This document shows positions 8,586 to 17,337 of a DNA stretch of 64,000 nt, in pieces. The position numbers were made by a program, and so were the translations under genes. A model generated the notes under the pieces. That model was not told the origin of the DNA, did no database searches, and saw only the letters and a program-made list of their open reading frames with translations. The DNA is taken from contig DESS01000216.1 of assembly GCA_002361335.1 (NCBI GenBank), positions 1 to 64,000 of the forward strand. Direction: 5' to 3'. Position 1 is the stretch's first letter, and each line of letters starts with the position of its first letter. Origin of the DNA: Richelia sp. UBA3308 (GTDB lineage Bacteria > Cyanobacteriota > Cyanobacteriia > Cyanobacteriales > Nostocaceae).

Positions 8586-11500
8586 ATGAGCAAGTCAGTT
8601 GTTATTAATCTGGGAAATGGTGATTTATATAGAGGATGCGAACAAGTCACCACCCAATTATGGATAGACGGAAATCCTCTCCCAGAACAATTTGTTGGCT
8701 CATTACCACCAGCACCAAATTTGGTAGAACTATACAAGCGTTGGCAATTAATGTATCAAAGTTTTTATGATTGCCTAATTTTGCGCTCCTTTGATGAAGA
8801 TGATGATGAAATCGAAATAATCGAGAGTGATGTCACCAATATTTCGGATGTCGGCTTTGATATTTTATCTCAACATTTACAAGCAGATATTTGCACTTGG
8901 CTAAATAGTAAGGAATTTTTAAATATAGAGCGTAAATTACGCTCTGCACTTAATCCGGAAGAAGAAATAAAAGTAATTATTCAAACTAACGATTTCTGGC
9001 TGCGACGCATACCTTGGTATTGGTGGGATTTTTTTGAGGATTATCCCAAAGCAGAAATTGCTCTTTTCAAACCGGATTATAAAAGAAGCACTACTTCAGT
9101 ACAACCCAATCGGACTAAGAACAAAGTCAGAATTTTGGCTGTGATGGGTAATAGTACTGGTATCGATCTGGAAGCAGAAAATAGCTTTCTTGAGAGTTTA
9201 CAAGATGCAAAAGTCAAATTTCTGATTAAACCTTCACGTGAGGAATTTAACAGTAGTCTTTGGGAATATCAGGGTTGGGATATGCTGTTTTTTGCCGGTC
9301 ATAGTCAAACTGAGGATGAAAGAGGAAGAATTTATATTAATGAAAACAAAACAAATAACAGTTTGACTCTAGAACAATTAGAAGAAGCCCTCAAAGCAGC
9401 GATTGAAAATGGTTTGAAACTGGCAATATTCAATTCTTGCGATGGGTTGGGGCTGACTTCAGTGTTGGAAAAATTAAATATTCCCACAACAATTGTGATG
9501 CGGGAGCCAGTGCCAAACCTGGTTGCACAAGTTTTTTTCAAGTTTTTTTTAGAATTTTTTGCTCAACAAAGAAATTCTTTATACCTATCATTCCAGCAAG
9601 CACGCAGGCAGTTACAAGGATTAGAAAATAAATTTCCCGGTGCTTCCTGTTTACCTGTAATTTTTCAAAATCCAGCAGTAGAACCGCCAAATTGGTTAAT
9701 TTTGGGGGGAATGCCTCCTTGTCCTTATCGGGGATTATTTGCTTTCTGTGAAGAAGATGCAGGCCTATTTTTTGGAAGGGAGCTGTTTACTTATAATTTG
9801 GTAAAAACTGTAAAAAGTAAAACATTTGTGGCTGTGGTTGGTGCCAGTGGCATTGGTAAGTCTAGCGTGGTGTTTGCTGGCTTGATTCCCCAGTTGCGAC
9901 AAGATGATATTACGAATTGGCTTCCTATTTCTTTTCGTCCTGGTAACAAACCTTTTGAAGCATTGGCAAGTGCTTTATTAACTCTATACTTATCCCTTCA
10001 AAACTTATCTGTTGAAAATAGTTCGGGGACTTTTTCCCATCAGTTTTTGCAAAAAAATGTTACTGGTTCAGAAAATGACCGTCATTTGAGGGAAGCCGAA
10101 CTAACAGAATGGCTAAAGCACGATCGCCAAGCCTTGCAAAAAATCGTTGAAGAATTTGCCCTGCAAAATGACAACACTCGCTTAGCATTAATAGTCGATC
10201 AGTTTGAAGAACTTTACACCCTCTGTAAGCCCTCAGAAACTGAATTTTTTTTAGATGTATTACTGGCAGCGGTGAGCATAGCACCAGCTTTTACTTTAGT
10301 TATCACTCTAAGGGCTGATTTTTACGGTCATGCTTTATCTTACCGTCCATTCAGCGATGCTTTGCAAGGAGCAGTGCTTAATCTCTCGGCAATGAACCAA
10401 GAGGAATTGCGATCGGCAATTGAAGAACCTGCAAAAAAAATGACAGTCAAATTGGAGTATGGGCTATCAAATAGATTAATTCATGATGTATGGGGAGAAT
10501 TAGGAAATTTACCATTGCTGGAATTTGCCTTAACTCTGTTATGGGAAAAACAGGTTGCGGGGCAATTGATACACGATGCTTATTCTGAAATTGGCTGTGT
10601 GGAAGGAGCTTTAGCTGAATATGGGGAGCGTGTATATGCTGGTCTTTCAGAAGTTAACCGAAAAAGGGCAAAAGGGATATTTATTCAATTAGTGTGTTGC
10701 TCAGAAGGTAGCGAACCGACTCGCAGGTTAGCAACTCGCTCTGAAGTGAATAATTGGGATTTGGTAACCCACTTGGCATCTGCTCGTTTATTGGTGACAA
10801 GCCGCAATGACTCCACCGGAGAAGAAACAGTAGAAATTGTTCATGAAGCCCTGATTAAAAGTTGGGGACGTTTAGAACATTGGATACAGATTGACGGCGA
10901 TTTTCGCCGTTGGCAAGAACAATTACGAGCATCAATATATCAATGGGAAACTAGTAATAAAGATCCAGGTGCCCTGTTGCGGGGTGCCCCCTTGACTATA
11001 GCCCTAGACTGGCAGCAAAAACGCTCAGAAGAACTTAGTATAAAAGAAAGAAATTTTATTCAACGTTCCCAGTTACTTTGCGATCGCGAAATCGAAAATC
11101 AAAATCGTCGGCGACAACTCACTATTTTGGGGCTTACTCTTGGTTTGATTTTTGCACTGCTTTTGGCTGGTTTGGCTCGATTGCAATGGCAAAATTCTTC
11201 GATCAATGAGATTAGAGCGATCGCGGCAAATTCTCAAGGATTGCTTAACTCAGATCAAACATTAGATGCTCTAATCCAAGCAATTAGAGCAAAGCGAAAA
11301 CTGGAAAAAGTGGTTTGGTTAGATTCCAACACCCGAGATATTGTTGAGTCAACACTAAGACAAGCAGTACATGGAGTAGTTGAGTACAACCGGTTGTCTG
11401 GTCATGAAGAGATACTTATCGAATTAGCTTTTAGCCCTGATGGTAAAATAATTGCCTCGGCTTCTCTTGACAACACGGTTAAACTGTGGAATAAACAAAA

Positions 11501-13307
11501 CAAACTACTTCAAACTCTTAAAGGACATACTGCTCCTGTGAATACAGTAGCTTTTAGCCCCCAGGGGTTTGGTAAGATGATTGTTTCGGGTTCTCGCGAT
11601 GGAACCATTAAATATTGGAATATAGATGGTAAATTACTAGGGACTATTAAGGCACATACCGCTGCTGTGAAGAGAGTAGTTATTAGTCCTGACGGTAAAA
11701 TAATTGTCTCCGCTTCTACCGATGGCACAGTTAAACTTTGGAATACAGATGGTGCCCTTATTAAAACATTAACAGGACATAGTGCTGGGGTGGAGGGAGT
11801 AGCTATTAGCCCTGACGGTAAATTAATTGTCTCAGCTTCTAGCGATCGCACAGTTAAGGTTTGGAATACAGATGGTAACCTTATTAATACATTAACAGGA
11901 CATACTGCTGGGGTGGAGACAGTAGCTATTAGTCCTGATGGTAAGATAATTGCCTCAGCTTCTACGGATAATACAATAAAGCTTTGGAATACCGATGGGA
12001 GTTTATTGAAGAATTTAGAAGGTCATCAAGATATAGTTAATGGTATCAGTTTCAGTACTGACGGTAAAATTCTTGCCTCAGCTTCTGATGATAACACACT
12101 CAAGCTCTGGGATGTAAAGCATAGTACTTTAATTAAAACTATCAAAGGTTATAAAGATAGATTTTTTCAGGTTCGTTTTGTAGCAAATACGGACAGAGCA
12201 AAAAGTTCTACTATGCACGAACAGAAGGAATTTAGTCAAAAAATTGCTGCGATTTCTCTAAGCAAGCATATCCAGTTCTTCAAATTAAACCATCCTTTGC
12301 AAACTATTCTCAGAAGTCATGATTCTACAGTTAACGCAGTAGCTTACAGTCCGGATGGTAAAACGATTGCTTCTGGTGGTAATGACAAGACAATTAAACT
12401 CTGGAAACCAGACGGAACTTTATTAAAAAATATTACAGGTCATAAAAATGATGTTTATGGAATAACTTTTAGCCCTGACGGTAAAAAAATTGCTTCAACT
12501 TCTGCTGACAAAACCATCAAAATTTGGCAATCAAATGGTACTTTATTGAATACTCTTGAAGGTCATAAAGATAGGGTTTGGACTGTAGATTTTAGTCCTG
12601 ACGGTAAGAAGATTGTCAGTAGTAGTATGGACAAAACAGTTAAAATCTGGGACATAGAAAATGTCAACAAACCGACTCTGTTAAAAACTATTAAAACAGA
12701 TACGGGAGAAATTTACAGAGTAACTTTTAGTCCTGATGGGAATAAAATTGCTGGAGCTTCTGGCGATCAAACCGTCAAACTTTGGAAAATAGATGGTACT
12801 CTGGTTCGGAGCTTTGAAAAAAGTCATAATCTTCCAGTTGTGGGAATAGATTTTAGCCCCGACGGAAAGACAATAGCTTCAGCTTCTTTAGATAAAACCG
12901 TCAAATTATGGAGAACAGACGGTACTTTAATTCACACCTTTAAAGCTCATAAAGCTGAGGTTTGGGGAATAGCATTTAGCCCTGTTAGCGTAGCGACTCC
13001 GAAGGAGTTTGGTCAGAAAATTGCTTCAGCTTCTAGAGATAAGACTATCAAAATTTGGCAAAAAGATGGCAGATTGTTACGTACTCTTGAAGCTCATAAA
13101 GCAGGAGTTTGGGGAGTAGCTTTTAGCCCTGACGGTAAGACAATAGCTTCTGTTAGTGAAGATAAAACTGTAATTGTGTGGAATTTGGAACGTATTTTAA
13201 GTAATGATTACTTAGTTCACGGTTGTAATTGGGTGCGCGATTATTTGAAAAATAATCCCAATGTTAGTGAGAGTGAGAGGGGTATTTGTGATGGTGTTGG
13301 GAATTGA
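8586..13307 (+). CDS. CHAT protease-like / nSTAND ATPase / double WD40 propeller protein
   Basis: 1573 residues. Residues ~180-370 form a CHAT (caspase-like) domain with His239 in FFAGHSQ and Cys285 in FNSCDG as the likely dyad. A conflict-type STAND NTPase follows: CPYRGLFAF linker, Walker A GASGIGKSS at 419-427, Walker B LALIVDQFEE near 533. A helical region leads to one membrane-like segment near 845-868. The C-terminus has 14 WD40 blades (about 930-1535), enough for two seven-bladed propellers; blade 7 is degenerate and enlarged. Such proteins act as sensors whose propeller detects a trigger and whose ATPase releases the protease, in defence or regulated cell death. That role is inferred. 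It sits beside an Argonaute operon. Confidence 0.88.
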   Translation: MSKSVVINLGNGDLYRGCEQVTTQLWIDGNPLPEQFVGSLPPAPNLVELYKRWQLMYQSFYDCLILRSFDEDDDEIEIIESDVTNISDVGFDILSQHLQADICTWLNSKEFLNIERKLRSALNPEEEIKVIIQTNDFWLRRIPWYWWDFFEDYPKAEIALFKPDYKRSTTSVQPNRTKNKVRILAVMGNSTGIDLEAENSFLESLQDAKVKFLIKPSREEFNSSLWEYQGWDMLFFAGHSQTEDERGRIYINENKTNNSLTLEQLEEALKAAIENGLKLAIFNSCDGLGLTSVLEKLNIPTTIVMREPVPNLVAQVFFKFFLEFFAQQRNSLYLSFQQARRQLQGLENKFPGASCLPVIFQNPAVEPPNWLILGGMPPCPYRGLFAFCEEDAGLFFGRELFTYNLVKTVKSKTFVAVVGASGIGKSSVVFAGLIPQLRQDDITNWLPISFRPGNKPFEALASALLTLYLSLQNLSVENSSGTFSHQFLQKNVTGSENDRHLREAELTEWLKHDRQALQKIVEEFALQNDNTRLALIVDQFEELYTLCKPSETEFFLDVLLAAVSIAPAFTLVITLRADFYGHALSYRPFSDALQGAVLNLSAMNQEELRSAIEEPAKKMTVKLEYGLSNRLIHDVWGELGNLPLLEFALTLLWEKQVAGQLIHDAYSEIGCVEGALAEYGERVYAGLSEVNRKRAKGIFIQLVCCSEGSEPTRRLATRSEVNNWDLVTHLASARLLVTSRNDSTGEETVEIVHEALIKSWGRLEHWIQIDGDFRRWQEQLRASIYQWETSNKDPGALLRGAPLTIALDWQQKRSEELSIKERNFIQRSQLLCDREIENQNRRRQLTILGLTLGLIFALLLAGLARLQWQNSSINEIRAIAANSQGLLNSDQTLDALIQAIRAKRKLEKVVWLDSNTRDIVESTLRQAVHGVVEYNRLSGHEEILIELAFSPDGKIIASASLDNTVKLWNKQNKLLQTLKGHTAPVNTVAFSPQGFGKMIVSGSRDGTIKYWNIDGKLLGTIKAHTAAVKRVVISPDGKIIVSASTDGTVKLWNTDGALIKTLTGHSAGVEGVAISPDGKLIVSASSDRTVKVWNTDGNLINTLTGHTAGVETVAISPDGKIIASASTDNTIKLWNTDGSLLKNLEGHQDIVNGISFSTDGKILASASDDNTLKLWDVKHSTLIKTIKGYKDRFFQVRFVANTDRAKSSTMHEQKEFSQKIAAISLSKHIQFFKLNHPLQTILRSHDSTVNAVAYSPDGKTIASGGNDKTIKLWKPDGTLLKNITGHKNDVYGITFSPDGKKIASTSADKTIKIWQSNGTLLNTLEGHKDRVWTVDFSPDGKKIVSSSMDKTVKIWDIENVNKPTLLKTIKTDTGEIYRVTFSPDGNKIAGASGDQTVKLWKIDGTLVRSFEKSHNLPVVGIDFSPDGKTIASASLDKTVKLWRTDGTLIHTFKAHKAEVWGIAFSPVSVATPKEFGQKIASASRDKTIKIWQKDGRLLRTLEAHKAGVWGVAFSPDGKTIASVSEDKTVIVWNLERILSNDYLVHGCNWVRDYLKNNPNVSESERGICDGVGN
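12981..13008. repeat. Short palindromic insertion inside WD40 blade 13
   Basis: A segment reading TTAGCGTAGCGACTCCGAAG followed by GAGT sits in frame where the blade normally reads SPDGKK. It encodes VSVATPKEF. GCGTAGCGACTCCGAAGGAGT-like segments are typical dispersed cyanobacterial palindromes. The same spot in the other blades has no insert. Confidence 0.55.
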
Positions 13308-13319
13308 AAATGATAAATT

Positions 13320-13348
13320 GTAGAGACGCAAGGGTATCGCGTCTCTAC
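13320..13348. terminator. Hairpin between convergent genes; supplies Uma2 stop codon
   Basis: A perfect 10-bp stem GTAGAGACGC / GCGTCTCTAC with a 9-base loop. It lies between the nSTAND gene (plus) and the Uma2 gene (minus). The TAG stop of the Uma2 gene (13345-13347) falls in the right arm. There is no long T run, so it may be a dispersed palindrome that also works as a bidirectional end. Confidence 0.6.
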
Positions 13349-13929
13349 ATAATTGTGGTTAAATCAAAAACGAATTCGGGTAAAACATCTTCGCCAGAAA
13401 GTGTTGTAGGATTTTCTAATATTTCTACATCTCTACCTGGACGATAAATTTCAACTTGTTTTGCTTCTACATTAATTAACCAACCCAAGCGTGCGCCATT
13501 TTCGATATATTCTTGCATTTTCTCCCGTATTTTCTTTAATGAGTCGGTGGGAGAAGGAAGTTTTGTGACAAAATCAGGACATAAGGGTAAGAATTTTCGT
13601 CTTTGTTCTGTGGTTAAAGATTCCCACTTTTCTATTGTTATCCAAGAAGCATCGGGAGAGCGATTTGCACCGTTGGGTAATTTAAAACCAGTGGAAGAAT
13701 CAAAAGCTTTGCCTAAATTATTTTGACGACTCCAACCTTGGAGTTGATATGCAATTTCAATATTGCGGTTTCCAGTTTCTCCTCCCGTTGGTGACATTAT
13801 TAATAATTCTCCCGATGCTGTGCGTTCAAATTTTAATTCTTGATTTTTCTGACATAATTGCCAGAATTGTTCATCGGTTAAGTCGATTGTTAATTGTAGA
13901 GTATTTGAGGGAATTAATGAAGCGTTCAT
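13345..13929 (-). CDS. Uma2 (DUF820) family protein, probably catalytically dead
   Basis: 194 residues from the ATG at 13929 (a TTG seven codons earlier is also open). Uma2 landmarks are present: SPTGGETGNRN, SPDASWI, a CPDF segment, EYIENGARLGWLINVE and VEIYRPG. Members have a PD-(D/E)XK nuclease fold. The acidic residue normally in PDF-V-x-E-L is changed: the sequence here reads CPDFVTKLPSPTDS, with Lys in place of Glu. The last codons run into a palindromic repeat that provides the stop. Uma2 genes are numerous in cyanobacteria and their function is not established. Confidence 0.8.
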   Translation of the reverse strand: MNASLIPSNTLQLTIDLTDEQFWQLCQKNQELKFERTASGELLIMSPTGGETGNRNIEIAYQLQGWSRQNNLGKAFDSSTGFKLPNGANRSPDASWITIEKWESLTTEQRRKFLPLCPDFVTKLPSPTDSLKKIREKMQEYIENGARLGWLINVEAKQVEIYRPGRDVEILENPTTLSGEDVLPEFVFDLTTIM

Positions 13930-14176
13930 ATAGGAACCCAGATATTTCAACTGTAAGTATTTAATTAATATCCTGTAATTTTTCTATTTTAGATACTTTC
14001 CAACTATAGTAACTGAAATAATTGTTTACAATAAGATTTGTTTATACAAAAAGTTTAATATTTGATTTTTTAATTTTGACCTATGTTAGCAAAATCATCT
14101 ATATTCCCTTTTTAATGTAAAATATTTCAGATTATCTAAAACTGTTCTAATTTAAATATTTTGTAAGTTAAAATTG
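13930..14176. other. Divergent promoter region of the Argonaute operon
   Basis: Very AT-rich spacer between the Uma2 gene (minus) and the Cas4-like/Argonaute pair (plus). No repeat array, small RNA or clear operator was found. The promoter for the nuclease-Argonaute pair should be here. Confidence 0.5.
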
Positions 14177-15001
14177 ATGAGAAAAAAATGGCTACCATTC
14201 GCAAGTTATAACCTTTGGTCGCTGTTCAATTCGCCAGTAGGTAAAGAAGAATGGCACTGTGACATGAAGCGAGGTTTTAAAAAAGTTCGTAATAAAGAAC
14301 CTCAAGTTAAGGCTTTGCTTGAGGATACTATACCTCAAAAAATAGGTAAACTTGCACAAAAGGGAGTTTATGAATTTCATCAACATACTCAATTGTTAAA
14401 GCAGTCAGATGGTGTGGAACGTGTAGCAGTGATTTTAGGATTAAATCGAGAGGTTGATGAAGTCAAAGAGCGAGTAGTATCCATTTTGAATAACTATTAT
14501 AAATACCCTATTTTGGTCGGGAAGAATATTTATAGCTTAAGTCGAGGAGATGAGGAAATTTCAGAACCACTTCATATAAAACAAGGTAATAGTATTTTTA
14601 GGTTATATGCACCAACTGACTGCATTTTTACAGAATCAGATGGTACGGTACATATTTTAGATTTTAAAACAGGTAAGTCAGGTCAAAATGATTTTGATAG
14701 ACGACAAGCTTATGTTTATTTATTGGCTGGTCGCTATATTTTTCCAAATCAAACTGTAATAGCATCTTTTTATAATTTGGAAAATTTTTCAGTATCGGAA
14801 ATTATTGAAGCTAATCCAGAAAAACTTGATTTTGTTCAAATAGAACTAGCAGAAATAGCAAAAAAGCACGAGGAAGAAAAAAAACTTTACCGACATAATC
14901 CAAATGATTTTGCCAAAATATTTCCTCCTAATCCTGGTAGTACCTGTAAGTACTGCTTGTTCAATTACATTTGCCAATTTTCATGTGAGGTTTCAAATTG
15001 A
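14177..15001 (+). CDS. Cas4-like PD-(D/E)XK nuclease of the Argonaute operon
   Basis: 274 residues from ATG 14177 (a TTG lies just before it). The nuclease core is clear: Asp148, then Asp162-x-Lys164 in HILDFKTGK, and Gln177/Tyr179 in RRQAYVYL (motif Q-x-Y). Four C-terminal cysteines, Cys257-x2-Cys260-x5-Cys266-x3-Cys270, plus Cys28 near the N-terminus match the layout of the Cas4/AddB iron-sulfur cluster. The stop codon overlaps the TTG start of the Argonaute gene by 4 bp, so the two are translationally coupled. No cas1 or cas2 is near, so this is not a CRISPR adaptation gene. It probably processes DNA ends or guides for the Argonaute; that is inference. Confidence 0.82.
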   Translation: MRKKWLPFASYNLWSLFNSPVGKEEWHCDMKRGFKKVRNKEPQVKALLEDTIPQKIGKLAQKGVYEFHQHTQLLKQSDGVERVAVILGLNREVDEVKERVVSILNNYYKYPILVGKNIYSLSRGDEEISEPLHIKQGNSIFRLYAPTDCIFTESDGTVHILDFKTGKSGQNDFDRRQAYVYLLAGRYIFPNQTVIASFYNLENFSVSEIIEANPEKLDFVQIELAEIAKKHEEEKKLYRHNPNDFAKIFPPNPGSTCKYCLFNYICQFSCEVSN

Positions 15002-17292
15002 TTGCTACTATTGCTAGTCCACCTGTTAGTCAACCTAAAATATTTTCAAGTGAAATTTTCCCATTAAGTATTTCACAGCCTAATGTAATGTGCTTTCAAT
15101 TAACTCCCAAACTTGAAAAAGAAGATGGAAACCGTTTGAGTTTTCATCTTAGTTTGGCATTTCCTTATATAGTTATCATTTGGGATAAGGGATATTTGTA
15201 TGCTTTAGGAACCCCTAATTATCCGATGAGACTTTTAGCGCAAGAGTTAGATATAGTAGCTGAACAGGTGATTGAAGAATCATTAACAGATTTTAGTGAC
15301 CGGACTTGGAAATTTGAAGAAGTACAACTCACACAACCAATACCAGCAAATGTAATTTCTCAATTTGCTATTCAAGTTTTGAAAACAACTAAACCATATC
15401 CTTTCTCATCCAAAATTGCTTTGTCTGAAAATGGAGTTGAAGTCAGACGTGAATTAAAATTTTGGTCAGAAACTATCGAACTCAAAGGAATTATAAAACC
15501 AGCTATTGCTTTAACGCTCAAAAGTAAATTTTTACTCAAAAATAATTTAGCAGAATTCTACCAAAGTCATCCGGATAAACAAGACCCCGAAAAGCTTTTA
15601 ATTGGTTTAAATGTTCGTTCTCGTTCTCGTGACTTTATAGGTAATGGTACTATAACAGAAGTAGTTTTGGAGCCAAGTTCAGAGCAAATAAAAAAGCTTG
15701 CTGAACTAGCAAAGAGTGAAGTTACTAAGCAAGCAATAAAAGATTCTTTATCAGAAAAAATTATTGTTGGTGTTAAATTTGGAAAAACGAAAAAAGCTTA
15801 TTTATATGGTATGACGGCTCTGCAACCTAGAGTTACTAGTGAAACAGCAAGTCGGTTTGGAATAGAGTGGGGAAAATTATTGGATAAAACTAAAATTCCT
15901 TACGAAGAGCGCAAAAAACTTTTAGTTTCATATAAAAAAGCAGCAGAAGAAGCTTTAACTAATTACGGTTTTGAGTTAAATCTTAGTGTTAACAGTCGTG
16001 ATTATCCAGAAGTATTCTATCAGACTCAAACTCGACTTGAGGATACTCCTCTACTATTTGGCAATGGCTTTATTGGTACTTCAGGTAAAATCCTTCAAGG
16101 TCTTTCTAAAGGTGGTGTTTATCGTCGTCATTCTAATTACTTAGACCAATCTAGACCGATTCGTATTGCTATTCTAAATCTTTGCGATTTTACAAAGTTA
16201 GAAACGTTTATTAACCCCCTTCAACAACAATTAAAGAGATATAAGTTTGAAAGCATAATTGACCCAAATTCAGTGTCAATAAAAAATCTTAGTGGTGCTG
16301 AGGCAAGATCCAAAGTGGAGAAAGTGGTTTATCAATTAATGGAGACTCCCCCTGACATAGTTTTAGCTTTTTTACCTCAGAACGACCGTAATGCTGATGA
16401 CCAAGAGGGAGGTAGTTTATATCATAAAATATACGACCTACTACTTCGCCGTCAAATTGCTAGCCAGATGATTTATGAGAATACTTTAAATAATGTTAGT
16501 AGTTATAAATATAAACTTAATCAAATTGTTCCAGGAATTATTGCAAAATTAGGTAATTTACCCTTTGTTTTAGCTGAATCTTTAGAAATTGCTGATTATT
16601 TTATCGGCTTGGATATTTCCAGAGAATCAAAATCAAAATTGTCTGGAACCGTTAATGCTTGCGCGAGTATTCGTTTATATGGAAAGCGAGGTGAATTTAT
16701 TCGGTATAGACTAGAAGATGCATTAATTGAAGGTGAAGAAATACCTCAAACAGTTCTGGAAAGACTGTTACCAGCCAATGAATTAGAAGGTAAAACCATA
16801 TTAATATATCGTGATGGCCGCTTTTGTGGTAAAGAAATTCCCAATTTATTAGAAAGAGCTAAAGCAATTGGCTGTAAATTTATCTTAGTGGAATGTAGAA
16901 AATCTAATATCCCTAGATTATATAATTTGGTTGAAAGAAGAAATTATCAAACTAATAGAAACACAAAAGTGATAACCTCACCAGATAAAGGTTCAGCGCT
17001 TCGTCTATCTCCTCATGAAGCAATCTTGGTAACAACAGAAGTTACCGAAAAAATAGGTTTAGCTCATCCTTTGCGGTTAACAGTAATCACTGGACATCAC
17101 CCAGCTTTAGTATCACCTCCCATAGAACAAGTAATTGAAACGACTTTAAAACTTACCTTACTACATCATGGAGCTTTAAAAATGCCTCGCTTGCCAATGC
17201 CAGTTTACGGAGCGCATAAAACCGCTAAGCTTCGATTGAGAGGTATTTATCCCAGCAGTATGCTAGAAGGCGATCGCCAATTTTGGCTCTAA
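14998..17292 (+). CDS. Long prokaryotic Argonaute (PIWI nuclease, intact DEDH)
   Basis: 764 residues, TTG start inside the preceding stop codon. The C-terminal half shows MID (about 390-530, with RRQIASQMI and lysines in YKYKLNQIVPG and AKLG for the guide 5' phosphate) and PIWI. The catalytic tetrad is Asp539 (FIGLDISRE), Glu580 (EGEEIP, glutamate finger), Asp606 (IYRDGRF) and His740 (GAHKTA). The length and layout suit a catalytically active long pAgo with N, L1, PAZ-like, L2, MID and PIWI parts. Long pAgos such as that of Synechococcus elongatus cut DNA with DNA guides. Function here is inferred from family: guide-directed plasmid or phage defence, or replication support. Confidence 0.93.
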   Translation: MIATIASPPVSQPKIFSSEIFPLSISQPNVMCFQLTPKLEKEDGNRLSFHLSLAFPYIVIIWDKGYLYALGTPNYPMRLLAQELDIVAEQVIEESLTDFSDRTWKFEEVQLTQPIPANVISQFAIQVLKTTKPYPFSSKIALSENGVEVRRELKFWSETIELKGIIKPAIALTLKSKFLLKNNLAEFYQSHPDKQDPEKLLIGLNVRSRSRDFIGNGTITEVVLEPSSEQIKKLAELAKSEVTKQAIKDSLSEKIIVGVKFGKTKKAYLYGMTALQPRVTSETASRFGIEWGKLLDKTKIPYEERKKLLVSYKKAAEEALTNYGFELNLSVNSRDYPEVFYQTQTRLEDTPLLFGNGFIGTSGKILQGLSKGGVYRRHSNYLDQSRPIRIAILNLCDFTKLETFINPLQQQLKRYKFESIIDPNSVSIKNLSGAEARSKVEKVVYQLMETPPDIVLAFLPQNDRNADDQEGGSLYHKIYDLLLRRQIASQMIYENTLNNVSSYKYKLNQIVPGIIAKLGNLPFVLAESLEIADYFIGLDISRESKSKLSGTVNACASIRLYGKRGEFIRYRLEDALIEGEEIPQTVLERLLPANELEGKTILIYRDGRFCGKEIPNLLERAKAIGCKFILVECRKSNIPRLYNLVERRNYQTNRNTKVITSPDKGSALRLSPHEAILVTTEVTEKIGLAHPLRLTVITGHHPALVSPPIEQVIETTLKLTLLHHGALKMPRLPMPVYGAHKTAKLRLRGIYPSSMLEGDRQFWL

Positions 17293-17337
17293 CACCCCAA
17301 CCGCTAAACTAAAACAAAACCGTTATCACTTCTAGAA

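Noticed and set aside
11510..11851. 113-residue minus-strand frame inside the WD40 array
   Set aside because: Shadow of the repetitive blade DNA; the plus-strand frame is clearly coding.
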